NCBI GenBank assembly: GCA_002375205.1
Contig: DFLL01000023.1
Location: 776-19,809, forward strand
Source of the DNA: Caryophanales bacterium UBA3620
GTDB taxonomy: Bacteria > Bacillota_I > Bacilli_A > RF39 > UBA660
Direction: 5' to 3'
DNA length: 19,034 nucleotides
The notes under the pieces were generated by a model. The model saw only the letters and a list, made by a program, of their open reading frames with translations. It did no database searches and was not told the origin of the DNA. Of this stretch, positions 6,145 to 13,390 are shown piece by piece. Each line of letters opens with the position of its first letter. Position 1 is the first letter of the stretch. Made by a program: the position numbers and the translations under genes.

Positions 6145-6999
6145 CTATTTGCCTTTTTTAAGTACTTTGGTTATTTTTCTTTCGTTTAATTTTCTTTGCA
6201 TATCTGTTAAAGTATCAGCATTTTTTCTATTACAGTTTATTTCTACTTTATGTAAAGTGTTTAATAATTGCATTCTTGCTTTTAATAGCTCTAAACTATC
6301 TTTATTTAAATCGATTATTTCACTATTGGTTGTATTTAATTTTATACTATTATAAATAGTAACTGGTGATTTAACAGCACAAGTAAAACTACAATTGCTG
6401 TTATCTATCTTTATTTCTTTTGATGCTTTTATTACACTATTTTTAGTAGAAATATGATCAGCATTTATATATAATATATGCGGACTATTAATAGTTGTTT
6501 TTCTCATAGATAAATTCTTCGTCATAATTTTTATATTTCCGCCATATTCAGAACAAATAACAGAGTTTTCTATATTGATAGAATTTCCAATTAAAGATAT
6601 ATTAACTGTAGGTTCATCAATTTTTTTAGCAAAAGAAATGTTAGTAAAATTATTATCTTTTATTACTATTTCATTTGCAGTTAATTCAATAAAATTATTT
6701 GCAAAAGAATAAAAAAAATATTTATTATTTTCCATTTGAATATTATTAGCATTACTAACTTTTAATGACTGAGTAAATGAGCAATTATTAAAAAACAAGT
6801 CACAATTCGATCCATCAATAACAGTTTCATCTCCAAAATTTATATCATTAAATAAATATCGAACTTTCTTTCCATTTTTACTAACTGGTAATAATATTTT
6901 ATGATTATATACGATATTTTTTTTTACGTGTACTTTAATCATATCATTTTCTTCTTCTACTATACCATATCTTGATAATTTACTCCTATTAAAAAACAT
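6145..6999 (-). CDS. Unrecognised cytosolic protein with beta-helix-like repeats
   Basis: 284 residues, no signal peptide and no membrane segment. From about 45 to 225 the sequence is a succession of short strands with Asn-rich turns (NNCSF, ENNKYFF, KDNNFTNIS, IGNSINIENSVI, KASKEIKIDNSNCSF, LNTTNSEI), the rhythm of a right-handed parallel beta-helix or bactofilin-like beta-solenoid. The C-terminal 60 residues (LLKARMQLLNTLHKVEI..., then a Lys/Arg-rich tail) look helical and basic. Such folds in exported proteins bind polysaccharides; an unexported one suggests a cytosolic scaffold. It has a strong AGAGGAGG site and a consensus-like promoter (7023-7051), and stands alone as a transcription unit. 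I cannot assign it to a named family. The tail end overlaps a small hairpin (6132-6150). Confidence 0.75.
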   Translation of the reverse strand: MFFNRSKLSRYGIVEEENDMIKVHVKKNIVYNHKILLPVSKNGKKVRYLFNDINFGDETVIDGSNCDLFFNNCSFTQSLKVSNANNIQMENNKYFFYSFANNFIELTANEIVIKDNNFTNISFAKKIDEPTVNISLIGNSINIENSVICSEYGGNIKIMTKNLSMRKTTINSPHILYINADHISTKNSVIKASKEIKIDNSNCSFTCAVKSPVTIYNSIKLNTTNSEIIDLNKDSLELLKARMQLLNTLHKVEINCNRKNADTLTDMQRKLNERKITKVLKKGK

Positions 7000-7022
7000 A
7001 ATTCCTCCTCTTAACGTTATTT

Positions 7023-7051
7023 ATTATATTATATTAAAAGTTTTTTGACAA
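7023..7051 (-). promoter_or_regulatory. Promoter of the beta-helix-like gene
   Basis: Minus strand TTGTCA (7046-7051), 17-nt spacer, TATAAT (7023-7028); a second TATAAT overlaps at 7028-7033. The -35 overlaps a TTGACA on the plus strand (7045-7050), which has no correctly spaced -10. Confidence 0.75.
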
Positions 7052-7052
7052 G

Positions 7053-7100
7053 TGTTTGTACCTTATATTTGAATAATGTTTGTACCTTATATTTGAATAA
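7053..7100 (+). repeat. Perfect 24-bp tandem duplication in a divergent promoter region
   Basis: Two identical, directly adjacent 24-bp copies (7053-7076 and 7077-7100), each beginning TGTTTGTACC and ending TTTGAATAA. They lie between the divergent genes starting at 6999 and 7133. Each copy carries a GTACC; the second one sits at the -35 distance from a CATATACTA box. Perfect identity suggests a recent slippage duplication that could change promoter strength. Confidence 0.9.
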
Positions 7101-7111
7101 TGCATATACTA
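7084..7111 (+). promoter_or_regulatory. Possible SigK-type sporulation promoter of the gene at 7133
   Basis: ACC at 7084-7086 is followed 16 nt later by CATATACTA (7103-7111), preceded by G. This matches the Bacillus SigK pattern AC(m)-N16-gCATAnnnTA. A vegetative reading (TTGTAC, 19 nt, TATACT at 7105-7110) is also possible but poorly spaced. Confidence 0.35.
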
Positions 7112-7132
7112 TAGTGAAAGAAAGTGTGATAT

Positions 7133-7414
7133 ATGAAAGAAAGAGATATGATGTATGGTGGCTATTATCAGGGAGTGCCAGGTAATAATATTCATGGCAA
7201 CTTTGGTTATCAAGGCCCTCCAGGAGCACTAATGAACATGAATAATCCTTATATGAACAATAATGGATATAATAATAGTTACTTAGAGAATAATCCATTC
7301 GTCGATATTAATAATAGACTTAATGAATTAGAAATTAAAGTTAATAATTTAGAACAAAAGATAAATAGATATAAGAACTTTAAGGAAGATGATGATTCTA
7401 TTTATATGTTATAA
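7133..7414 (+). CDS. Small Gly/Asn/Tyr-rich protein with C-terminal coiled coil, possibly spore-coat or surface related
   Basis: 93 residues. The N-terminal part (7-55) is low complexity: MMYGGYYQGVPGN, YQGPPGALMNMNNPYMNN, NGYNN. The C-terminal part (58-82, VDINNRLNELEIKVNNLEQK) has a clear heptad pattern and should form a coiled coil, followed by an acidic tail (KEDDDSIYML). This architecture, Gly/Tyr/Asn-rich head plus oligomerising coil, is common in small spore-coat and surface-layer proteins, but I know no exact family. The ribosome binding site is weak (GAAAGTGTGAT before the ATG); Met6 or Met7 are alternative starts. It is one of only two plus-strand protein genes in the window. The CATAnnnTA box upstream suggests stage-specific expression, if the organism sporulates at all. 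The stop codon lies in the convergent hairpin 7411-7443. Confidence 0.7.
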   Translation: MKERDMMYGGYYQGVPGNNIHGNFGYQGPPGALMNMNNPYMNNNGYNNSYLENNPFVDINNRLNELEIKVNNLEQKINRYKNFKEDDDSIYML

Positions 7415-7443
7415 GAGAGAATATATTAATTATTCTCTCTTAT
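7411..7443. terminator. Shared hairpin between convergent genes
   Basis: A perfect 13-bp inverted repeat (7411-7423 and 7431-7443) with a 7-nt loop. It contains the stop codon of the plus-strand gene (7412-7414) and the stop and last codons of the LtaS-like gene (from 7426). T-tracts on both sides are weak, but position and symmetry fit a bidirectional terminator. Confidence 0.75.
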
Positions 7444-9327
7444 ATATTTATATCCATTGTAATTAAAAATAGCTTTACTAAATGCTTCTCTATTTTGAAT
7501 GGTATTATTTATATATTCTATATACTCAGAAGATATATCACCAATAGTAGTATTATCTATGCTATTATATCTGCCTTTGTTTGTTATCCAAGACCTATTT
7601 CCTAATATTACTAATCCTTCTTTTTCAGAAAATAAATCAGTACCCGCTAATAACCTAGAATCATATTCTATTCCAAACAAATTGTATATGGTAGGAATTA
7701 CATCTATTGGCATACCTACCTTATCTATTTTTTTTGTTTCCATTTTATTATTCCATAGAACTAGTGAATTATGGTTAATTTCAAATAGAGAATCTCTTTC
7801 ATAACTTGATATTTCATTTATTTCATTTAATGATAAAGCATATGGATAATGATCCGCTAGCATAACTATTACTGTATCATCTAATTTACCTGCTTCATCT
7901 AATTTATTAATTAATAATTCTAAAGCTTTATCTAATTCAATATTGCATGCTATATATGCTCTTGGCTTTTCACTATAAGGAAGATCTTTTACTAAAGCTT
8001 TATTTTTAGTAGCGATATAGTTATCATCAAATGTATATTCAAAGTGTCCTGATACAGTCATGTAATATGTCATAAATGGTTTATCACTGTTTATGTAATC
8101 TTCATAACTTTTTTCTATCATTTCAATATCACTTTCAGGCCATACATCACAGTTAATATTAAGTCCCATGTAGCAGGCTTTAAAATTATCAAAGCCAATT
8201 GATTTTAAATATTTATTTCGATCTTGAAAATAACCTGAATTATTATGATAAGCAAAAGTATTATATCCCTTATTTTTAAAGGAAGTAGCTAGTCCATATG
8301 GAAAAGTAGTCGTACCACTTCGCCAAGTACTAAGTATTGACGAATCAGGAAATAATCCAGTAAGAGCTTGAAATTCTCCTCCTATGGTACTTAAATAATA
8401 CGGAACATAAAAATTATCAAATACAAATCCTGAGTGAGTTAATTTATATAATGTTGGGGTAAGTTCAGGAGATACTGCTATTTCACTATAACTTTCCGCC
8501 ACAACAAAGACCAAATTTTTTCCCTCAAAAAGGCTGGTATATTGATTCTTTTTACTAGGAATACTATTTTCAACATAACCTCTTATAAGTTCTGGAGTAT
8601 TATCATCTAAGATTAAATCTAATTTATTATCTTTATAGACTGTTTCTTGTTCTTCTATTTCTTCTGGATACTCTTTAATAGTTTTTATTTTTTCTTCAAA
8701 TCCAAAAATACTTCTTTTTATATCTATATATGCACTTGATAATACTCCAAGTTTTTGAATAGCTAAATTTGGATTATTAATATTGTAATATAAGTCGTAT
8801 ATTGATAATGTTTCATTCTTTTTTGTATTTAAATATAGTCTATATGAACATATACTTAACGGAATCAATATAAAATATACTAATAGATATTTTTTTTCTT
8901 TTTTTATTATATTAAAATTGAATTTTTTTCTAAATACAATAAATGTTATAAATGGTACAAAGAAAATTATTATGCCATACAAATTATAAAATATTGCTTT
9001 AAACACTTCTTCCATAAAACTAGTTACTTGATCTGCTATTCCAAACATAGAGAAAGAGAAAAAACTATCTAAGAATGATTTAACAGTAAATTGTCCTGCA
9101 AACCATACTGATATTATAAAATATATTATGTAATTAAAGATGCGATTTAGTTTTTCACTAAATAAATTAGTTAGTACTGTTATAATAAATGAAGAAAACA
9201 ATATATAGATAAAACTACTTATAATTGTATTTTTACTATATGTATCAAACATCAATAAGGCAAATATTAATTCATAATAGATTAAAAAGCTGAAATTTAT
9301 TAAATTATTCTTTATTATTTTTTTCAT
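7426..9327 (-). CDS. LTA-synthase-like membrane sulfatase (phosphoglycerol transferase family)
   Basis: 633 residues with the LtaS plan: hydrophobic N-terminal part with about five membrane segments (between 10 and 165), a linker (170-265), and an extracellular alkaline-phosphatase-fold domain (about 268-570). Metal and catalytic residues are in place: E278 (VVAESYSE), the presumed nucleophile T314 (YLSTIGGEF), H428 (SGHFEY), D492 and H493 (LADHYP). Enzymes of this type move glycerol phosphate from phosphatidylglycerol to lipoteichoic acid or related envelope polymers. It is longer at the C-terminus than needed for the sulfatase fold, with an Asn-rich tail. I leave the symbol empty because LtaS, LtaP and other polymer enzymes cannot be separated here. 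It starts 10 nt after tgt and probably shares its transcript. Confidence 0.88.
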   Translation of the reverse strand: MKKIIKNNLINFSFLIYYELIFALLMFDTYSKNTIISSFIYILFSSFIITVLTNLFSEKLNRIFNYIIYFIISVWFAGQFTVKSFLDSFFSFSMFGIADQVTSFMEEVFKAIFYNLYGIIIFFVPFITFIVFRKKFNFNIIKKEKKYLLVYFILIPLSICSYRLYLNTKKNETLSIYDLYYNINNPNLAIQKLGVLSSAYIDIKRSIFGFEEKIKTIKEYPEEIEEQETVYKDNKLDLILDDNTPELIRGYVENSIPSKKNQYTSLFEGKNLVFVVAESYSEIAVSPELTPTLYKLTHSGFVFDNFYVPYYLSTIGGEFQALTGLFPDSSILSTWRSGTTTFPYGLATSFKNKGYNTFAYHNNSGYFQDRNKYLKSIGFDNFKACYMGLNINCDVWPESDIEMIEKSYEDYINSDKPFMTYYMTVSGHFEYTFDDNYIATKNKALVKDLPYSEKPRAYIACNIELDKALELLINKLDEAGKLDDTVIVMLADHYPYALSLNEINEISSYERDSLFEINHNSLVLWNNKMETKKIDKVGMPIDVIPTIYNLFGIEYDSRLLAGTDLFSEKEGLVILGNRSWITNKGRYNSIDNTTIGDISSEYIEYINNTIQNREAFSKAIFNYNGYKYIRENN

Positions 9328-9337
9328 TATATCCCTC

Positions 9338-10453
9338 TTAATTCTTATGTTTGTAATTATTATAAAATTCTTTTTTTAATTCTAAGAATTTGTCTTCTTT
9401 AATTGCTACTCGTATATCTTCCATTATTTTTATTAGAAATCTTAAATTGTGAATAGATAATAATCTTTGTCCTAATGTTTCATCCGCTACTAAAAGATGT
9501 CTTATATAGGCTTTTGTATAGTTTTTGCAACACTTACAGTCACAATTTTCGTCGACAGGGGTAAAATCTTCTTTATATTTAGCATTTCTTAAATTTATTT
9601 TACCATACTTAGTAAAAGCATGACCATGTCTTGCTAGTCTTGTTGGTAAAACGCAGTCAAACATATCTACTCCACGTTCTACTCCTTCGAATAGGTCGGT
9701 TGGCTCTCCTACTCCCATTAAGTATCTTGGTTTATCTTCTGGTAAATATTTTATAGCATACTCAATCATTTTCATCATTGTTGGTTTATCTTCACCTACT
9801 GATGTTCCTCCGATAGAATAGCCATCAAATCCTAATTTAACAGTCTCTTTAGCGGACCATTCTCTTAAATCTTCAAATTCTCCACCTTGGACAATACCAA
9901 ATAAACTTTGTCTTTCATTATTGAATACTTTTTTACCTCTTATAGCCCATCTTAATGTTCTTTCAACAGAATTTTTCATATATTCGTGGGTTACAGGATA
10001 TGGTGGGCATTCATCAAAACTCATTGCTATATCGCTATCTAATTTATTCTGAATCTCGATACTTTTCTCTGGAGTTAGGAATAATCTTTCGCCATTGATA
10101 TGGCTTTTGAAGACGACTCCCTCTTCACTTATATCTTTTGGCTTAGCTAAACTAAATACTTGAAAGCCACCACAGTCAGTTAGTATTGGTCCATTATAAT
10201 TCATAAATTTGTGTAATCCTCCGGCTTTAGCCACAATATCTTCTCCTGGTCTTAGCCATAAATGATATGTATTAGATAAAATAATACCAGAACCTATTTC
10301 TTTTATTTCATCTGGATCTAATGTTTTAACCGTAGCTTGAGTACCTACGGGCATAAACATTGGTGTTTCAAATGTTCCATAGTTAGTTTCTAATGTACCA
10401 TATCTTGCTTTTGTATTCTTTTCCTTATGTAATAAGTTATATTTTATTTTCAT
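9338..10453 (-). CDS. tgt: tRNA-guanine transglycosylase (queuine tRNA-ribosyltransferase)
   Basis: 371 residues, normal length. Tgt exchanges G34 for preQ1 in tRNAs with GUN anticodons. D93 lies in LTDCGGFQVFS, the nucleophile D266 in GVDMFDCVLPTRLARHG, and the zinc site is C304, C306, C309 (CDCKCC) with H335 (SIHNLRF). Other family blocks are SFDECPPYP and GIVQGG. The start MKIKYNLLHKEKNTKARYG is the family's usual N-terminus and has an AGAGGTG site. The common partner queA is not beside it; the LtaS-like gene follows by 10 nt instead. The upstream terminator (10489-10524) shows that tgt begins a new transcription unit, although I see no strong -35. Confidence 0.97.
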   Translation of the reverse strand: MKIKYNLLHKEKNTKARYGTLETNYGTFETPMFMPVGTQATVKTLDPDEIKEIGSGIILSNTYHLWLRPGEDIVAKAGGLHKFMNYNGPILTDCGGFQVFSLAKPKDISEEGVVFKSHINGERLFLTPEKSIEIQNKLDSDIAMSFDECPPYPVTHEYMKNSVERTLRWAIRGKKVFNNERQSLFGIVQGGEFEDLREWSAKETVKLGFDGYSIGGTSVGEDKPTMMKMIEYAIKYLPEDKPRYLMGVGEPTDLFEGVERGVDMFDCVLPTRLARHGHAFTKYGKINLRNAKYKEDFTPVDENCDCKCCKNYTKAYIRHLLVADETLGQRLLSIHNLRFLIKIMEDIRVAIKEDKFLELKKEFYNNYKHKN

Positions 10454-10488
10454 TACAACACCTCTTTTGCTATATATATTTTAACAAA

Positions 10489-10524
10489 TAAAGAAAAAAG
10501 TAGCAATAATTTATTACTACTTTT
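10489..10524 (-). terminator. Terminator of the holin-endolysin pair
   Basis: A 13-bp stem with one G-U pair (arms 10496-10508 and 10512-10524), a 3-nt loop, and a T-rich tail on the minus strand. It follows the stop at 10527 immediately. Confidence 0.85.
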
Positions 10525-10526
10525 AA

Positions 10527-11372
10527 CTATATTTCCTTTATTTCAATTGCATCGATTATACTACCATTACCTGCATACCCTTTTTTGTAATCATTTATGT
10601 TATAATCTTGTCCATATACCCATGGAAGCCAGTACCTTTTATTTTTAACATGCACTCTATATTTAACACTACCGGATACCGCTACATCAGTGATTGCTCT
10701 TCCTATTATTCCAGCATAGTCACTTCTTCCTGTTACTTCTGGTAGCCATCTATTCCCTACTTTAACGCAATATTTAAGTTTATCAATATATAATCCATCC
10801 ATTGTTACACCAAAAACTCCAGCATAATCATTTTCATCAAAAGATACATTTGGATACCACTTTCTATTTAAACCATGACTTTGATACATATAATTACTCT
10901 TACCAGTATACTTTTCAACATCTTCTCTTGTTATATGAAAATAACTATATGGGTCAGTCCAATATGAAGAATTACCTCTTGTTTCATCACCATAATAAGT
11001 ACCATTTGTTCTTATATCTAAATGAGTACTACTATAATTAATATAGGCAATACCAGTAAAGCCTAAATCGAAGGCTACACAGCATATTATTTTACTTGGT
11101 ATTACTTTACCATCAATATCATAATAAATGCAGTCGACTGCTAAACCTTCACTATGCCTTCCAGCAAAGCCATGTTCCCTTTTATCATAATATGGGCATC
11201 TATATCCTGATATTATAATACATTTACTTGCATGTACTTTAGAGAAGAGTTCTTCTAATTTCTTTACAAGTTTAGTAGATACTTTAATCTCTTTACAATG
11301 AGGGCACCTAAATTCACTCGAATTAAAATGAGAACTTATTTGAACATTTGGAAGATATGTATTAACACTCAC
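10527..11372 (-). CDS. Phage-type endolysin: peptidase M15 domain plus three wall-binding repeats
   Basis: 281 residues. The N-terminal part (about 12-150) is a peptidase_M15A (D-Ala-D-Ala carboxypeptidase/L,D-endopeptidase) domain with zinc ligands H73 and D80 (GRHSEGLAVDC) and H117 (STHLDIR); the Cys-x2-Cys near 23-26 (FRCPHC) is usual in phage members. The C-terminal part (168-280) holds three related repeats built on W.P.V ... DYAG..G..I (WYPNV/DYAG at 172-184; WLPEV/DYAG at 209-220; WLPWV/GYAG at 248-268), probably cell-wall-binding modules. No signal peptide, as expected if a holin releases it. The start is GTG, sharing its G with the TAG stop of the holin gene (TAGTG) and served by GGAGGTGA inside the holin end, so translation is tightly coupled. 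No other phage genes surround it. Confidence 0.85.
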   Translation of the reverse strand: MSVNTYLPNVQISSHFNSSEFRCPHCKEIKVSTKLVKKLEELFSKVHASKCIIISGYRCPYYDKREHGFAGRHSEGLAVDCIYYDIDGKVIPSKIICCVAFDLGFTGIAYINYSSTHLDIRTNGTYYGDETRGNSSYWTDPYSYFHITREDVEKYTGKSNYMYQSHGLNRKWYPNVSFDENDYAGVFGVTMDGLYIDKLKYCVKVGNRWLPEVTGRSDYAGIIGRAITDVAVSGSVKYRVHVKNKRYWLPWVYGQDYNINDYKKGYAGNGSIIDAIEIKEI

Positions 11373-11704
11373 TATTTCACCTCCAAATCATTATTTATGA
11401 TATGAATAGAATTATAAAGGAGAACTTTTAGTTCTAAATCACTTATGGTTATTCCTTTTTCTTTAAGTATTTCTTTTGTACTAGTAATAGCAATATTTAA
11501 TTTATCTTCTCCATTAGTATTTGGATATATTTCATTTACATAGTTGCATACTTTATCTACTACTTCTTTTTTGGTTTTATCTTGAATATGTTTCTTATAT
11601 TCTTTTTTTATATCTAGTGCTATATAAGAAAATACTCCCATTACAATACTATGGATAATATCTAATCCATATTCTTTAGTAAACTCTATTAATATATTAT
11701 TCAT
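11372..11704 (-). CDS. Phage holin, LLH-type (putative)
   Basis: 110 residues: one hydrophobic segment near 15-32 (IIHSIVMGVFSYIALDI), then a long charged cytosolic part (KKEYKKHIQDKTKKEVVDKVCNYV...) ending in a short C-terminal helix pair (ISDLELKVLLYNSIHIINNDL). This layout fits LLH-family holins (Phage_holin_6), which make the membrane lesion that lets an endolysin reach the wall. It directly precedes and overlaps the endolysin gene by one base and has an AGGTGA site. A TATAAT (11720-11725) lies just after the terminator of tRNA-Leu. The family call rests on layout and context rather than an invariant motif. Confidence 0.72.
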   Translation of the reverse strand: MNNILIEFTKEYGLDIIHSIVMGVFSYIALDIKKEYKKHIQDKTKKEVVDKVCNYVNEIYPNTNGEDKLNIAITSTKEILKEKGITISDLELKVLLYNSIHIINNDLEVK

Positions 11705-11724
11705 ACTGTCACCTAATATATTAT

Positions 11725-11760
11725 ATAAAAAAAGAAAAAGCCCTTTTATATTAAAGGACT
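11725..11760 (-). terminator. Terminator of tRNA-Leu
   Basis: Minus strand AGTCCTTT / AAAGGGCT stem (arms 11753-11760 and 11739-11746) followed by a T-rich run. It lies 16 nt past the tRNA 3' end. Confidence 0.85.
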
Positions 11761-11776
11761 ATTATTATTTAAAAAA

Positions 11777-11863
11777 TGGTGCTTGTGGTGGGACTCGAAC
11801 CCACATGATATCGCTATCGCTGGATTTTGAGTCCAGTGCGTCTACCAATTCCGCCACACAAGC
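11777..11863 (-). tRNA. tRNA-Leu(CAA)
   Basis: 87 nt including an encoded CCA (11777-11779). Acceptor arms GCTTGTG and CACAAGC pair perfectly; the anticodon stem-loop is CTGGA-CTCAAAA-TCCAG, giving anticodon CAA (reads UUG); the T arm has GGTTCGAGTCC-type sequence and there is a long class II variable arm, as expected for Leu. It has its own extended -10 box and terminator, so it is transcribed alone. Confidence 0.97.
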
Positions 11864-11876
11864 AAGATATATATTA

Positions 11877-11885
11877 ATTATAGCA
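11877..11885 (-). promoter_or_regulatory. Extended -10 promoter of tRNA-Leu
   Basis: Minus strand TGCTATAAT, about 13 nt before the tRNA 5' end. The -35 (GTTTAA at 11900-11905) is poor, so the TGn extension is probably important. Confidence 0.65.
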
Positions 11886-11913
11886 TACTTTTCTATATTT
11901 TAAACATCTAAAT

Positions 11914-11946
11914 AAAAAAACTTCCAATTATTTTGAAAGTTTTTTT
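11914..11946 (-). terminator. Terminator overlapping the end of hpt
   Basis: Arms 11935-11946 and 11914-11925 pair over 12 positions with one G-U, and the 3' arm supplies the T-run. The last codons and stop of hpt lie within the hairpin. Confidence 0.75.
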
Positions 11947-12458
11947 ACTTTTGCTCCAATATATGGTAAGTTACGATATCTTTGATCATAGTCTAGTCCA
12001 TAGCCAATAACAAATAAGTCGTCTACTTCAAAGCCAACATAGTCTGGATCTATTGGAACTATTCTTTTTGTTTTTTTATCTAATAAGGCGCATGTTGTTA
12101 GTGATTTTGGGTTCATATTCATGATATAATCACGTAGATATTTTAATGATCTACCTGTATCGACAATATCTTCAACTATGACAACATGTTTATTTTCAAT
12201 ATTTTCTTTTTTAATATCTAAATTTAATTTTATTCTTCCTGTTGATTCTTCTCCTGAATAACTTGATATCTTGATAAGTTCTAAGATAGCATCACCAGGA
12301 TATTTTTTTAATAAATCACAAGTAAAGAATACTGCTCCCTTTAATGTACAAACAAATATTACTTCTTCATCTTTATATACATTATAAAGAGTTACTGCTA
12401 GTTCTTTTGTTCTTTCTTGTATTTGCTTTTCAGTAAATACTATTTCGAAGTTTTCCAT
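11928..12458 (-). CDS. hpt: Hypoxanthine phosphoribosyltransferase
   Basis: 176 residues. Hpt salvages hypoxanthine and guanine with PRPP. The PRPP-binding motif VVIVEDIVDTGRSL (92-105, acidic pair E96 D97), the LKGA loop (39-42), the flexible SSYSG loop (65-69) and the C-terminal purine-pocket block YVGFEVDDLFVIGYGLDYDQRYRNLPYIG are all present. In many Bacilli hpt sits beside tilS and ftsH; here it is last in an operon after a P-loop/CYTH-like gene and a LysR regulator, 14 nt after the latter, with an AAAGGGG site. The terminator hairpin begins inside its last codons. Confidence 0.97.
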   Translation of the reverse strand: MENFEIVFTEKQIQERTKELAVTLYNVYKDEEVIFVCTLKGAVFFTCDLLKKYPGDAILELIKISSYSGEESTGRIKLNLDIKKENIENKHVVIVEDIVDTGRSLKYLRDYIMNMNPKSLTTCALLDKKTKRIVPIDPDYVGFEVDDLFVIGYGLDYDQRYRNLPYIGAKVKKLSK

Positions 12459-12472
12459 ATAAAGCCCCTTTT

Positions 12473-13381
12473 CTATATATATTTATTTAAATTATCTTTA
12501 AAGAATTTAAGAAATTCTTCAGTTGTATTATTTAAGAACTTTTCATCATAGGCAATACTATAAATAGTAGATGGGGTATCAAAATCAACAGGTATTTCAT
12601 ATAATTCTTTATTTTTCAGTTCCTTTTCTATTACTTTTTTTAATCCCCATCCTATTCCCAAGCCTTCTTTTACTAATTCTTTCGTAGTAGCAGATGCATA
12701 ACTTCTTATACTGCTTGTAAATTTAATATTATTTCTTTTTAATTTTTCTTCTAGAGTATCGATATCAACATATCCAGGGAAAGGAAGTACTAATGGATAT
12801 ACTGTATTTTCATCATGTTCTTTATATTTATCATACATTTCTTTGGTACCATAAAAACAGGTTTCTAATTCACATAGTATTTCTTCTTTAAATCCATTAT
12901 TTGTTAAGAAAATCGGATACTGCATTATAATGAAATCAATATCTCTTCTTTTTAGGATTTCAGTCATATCCCTATTAGTGGATTGAAAGATGGAGAATTT
13001 AGCTCCTGGATGGATCTTTTTAAACTCTTTTATTATTTTTGGTAGCATAAACTGAGATATATGGGAATATAATCCTATTCTTACTAATCCTGTTACTTCT
13101 TCTTCTCTTTCTGTTATGATTCTTTCAGCTTTCACTATATTATTAAAGGCTTTTTGAAGATAAAACATTAGTTTTTCTCCATCATCTGTTAAAATCACAC
13201 CATTTCTTTCTCTTATGAATAATTTAGTTTTTAAATTATCTTCGAGTTCTTTTATTGCATAACTAATTGCAGGTTGTGAGATATGAAGCAAGTCTGATGC
13301 TTTAGAAAAACTCTTTGTTTCTGCTACTGCATAAAATGTTTTATACTTATTAAAATCACTATTACTATTATATATTCCCAT
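12473..13381 (-). CDS. LysR-family transcriptional regulator
   Basis: 302 residues, typical for the family. A winged helix-turn-helix covers about 8-67 (FNKYKTFYAVAETKSFSKAS, QPAISYAIKELEDNL), followed by a dimerisation helix and a two-lobed effector domain (from about 95: VRIGLYSHISQFMLPKIIKEF). LysR proteins bind DNA as tetramers and respond to small ligands. Its target is not obvious: it lies inside an operon (9 nt after the P-loop gene, 14 nt before hpt) rather than divergent from a target. Likely autoregulation through the dyad at 14506-14536 is an inference. Start ATG has AGGAGG in good position. Confidence 0.93.
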   Translation of the reverse strand: MGIYNSNSDFNKYKTFYAVAETKSFSKASDLLHISQPAISYAIKELEDNLKTKLFIRERNGVILTDDGEKLMFYLQKAFNNIVKAERIITEREEEVTGLVRIGLYSHISQFMLPKIIKEFKKIHPGAKFSIFQSTNRDMTEILKRRDIDFIIMQYPIFLTNNGFKEEILCELETCFYGTKEMYDKYKEHDENTVYPLVLPFPGYVDIDTLEEKLKRNNIKFTSSIRSYASATTKELVKEGLGIGWGLKKVIEKELKNKELYEIPVDFDTPSTIYSIAYDEKFLNNTTEEFLKFFKDNLNKYI

Positions 13382-13390
13382 ATATACCTC

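Noticed and set aside
6132..6150. Terminator after the beta-helix-like gene
   Set aside because: The 8-bp stem has a 3-nt loop and its T-run is on the wrong (plus) side; kept only as a possible weak hairpin.
7053..7100. Start of a CRISPR array
   Set aside because: The two copies are directly adjacent with no spacer, there are only two, and no cas genes are nearby.
7029..7298. Minus-strand open frame opposite the small coiled-coil gene
   Set aside because: It is a shadow of the Tyr/Asn-rich plus-strand gene, has no ribosome binding site and includes the 24-bp repeat as coding.
10802..11041. Plus-strand open frame inside the endolysin gene
   Set aside because: His/Tyr-rich shadow of an AT-rich coding region, with no ribosome binding site; the opposite strand encodes a recognisable M15 protein.
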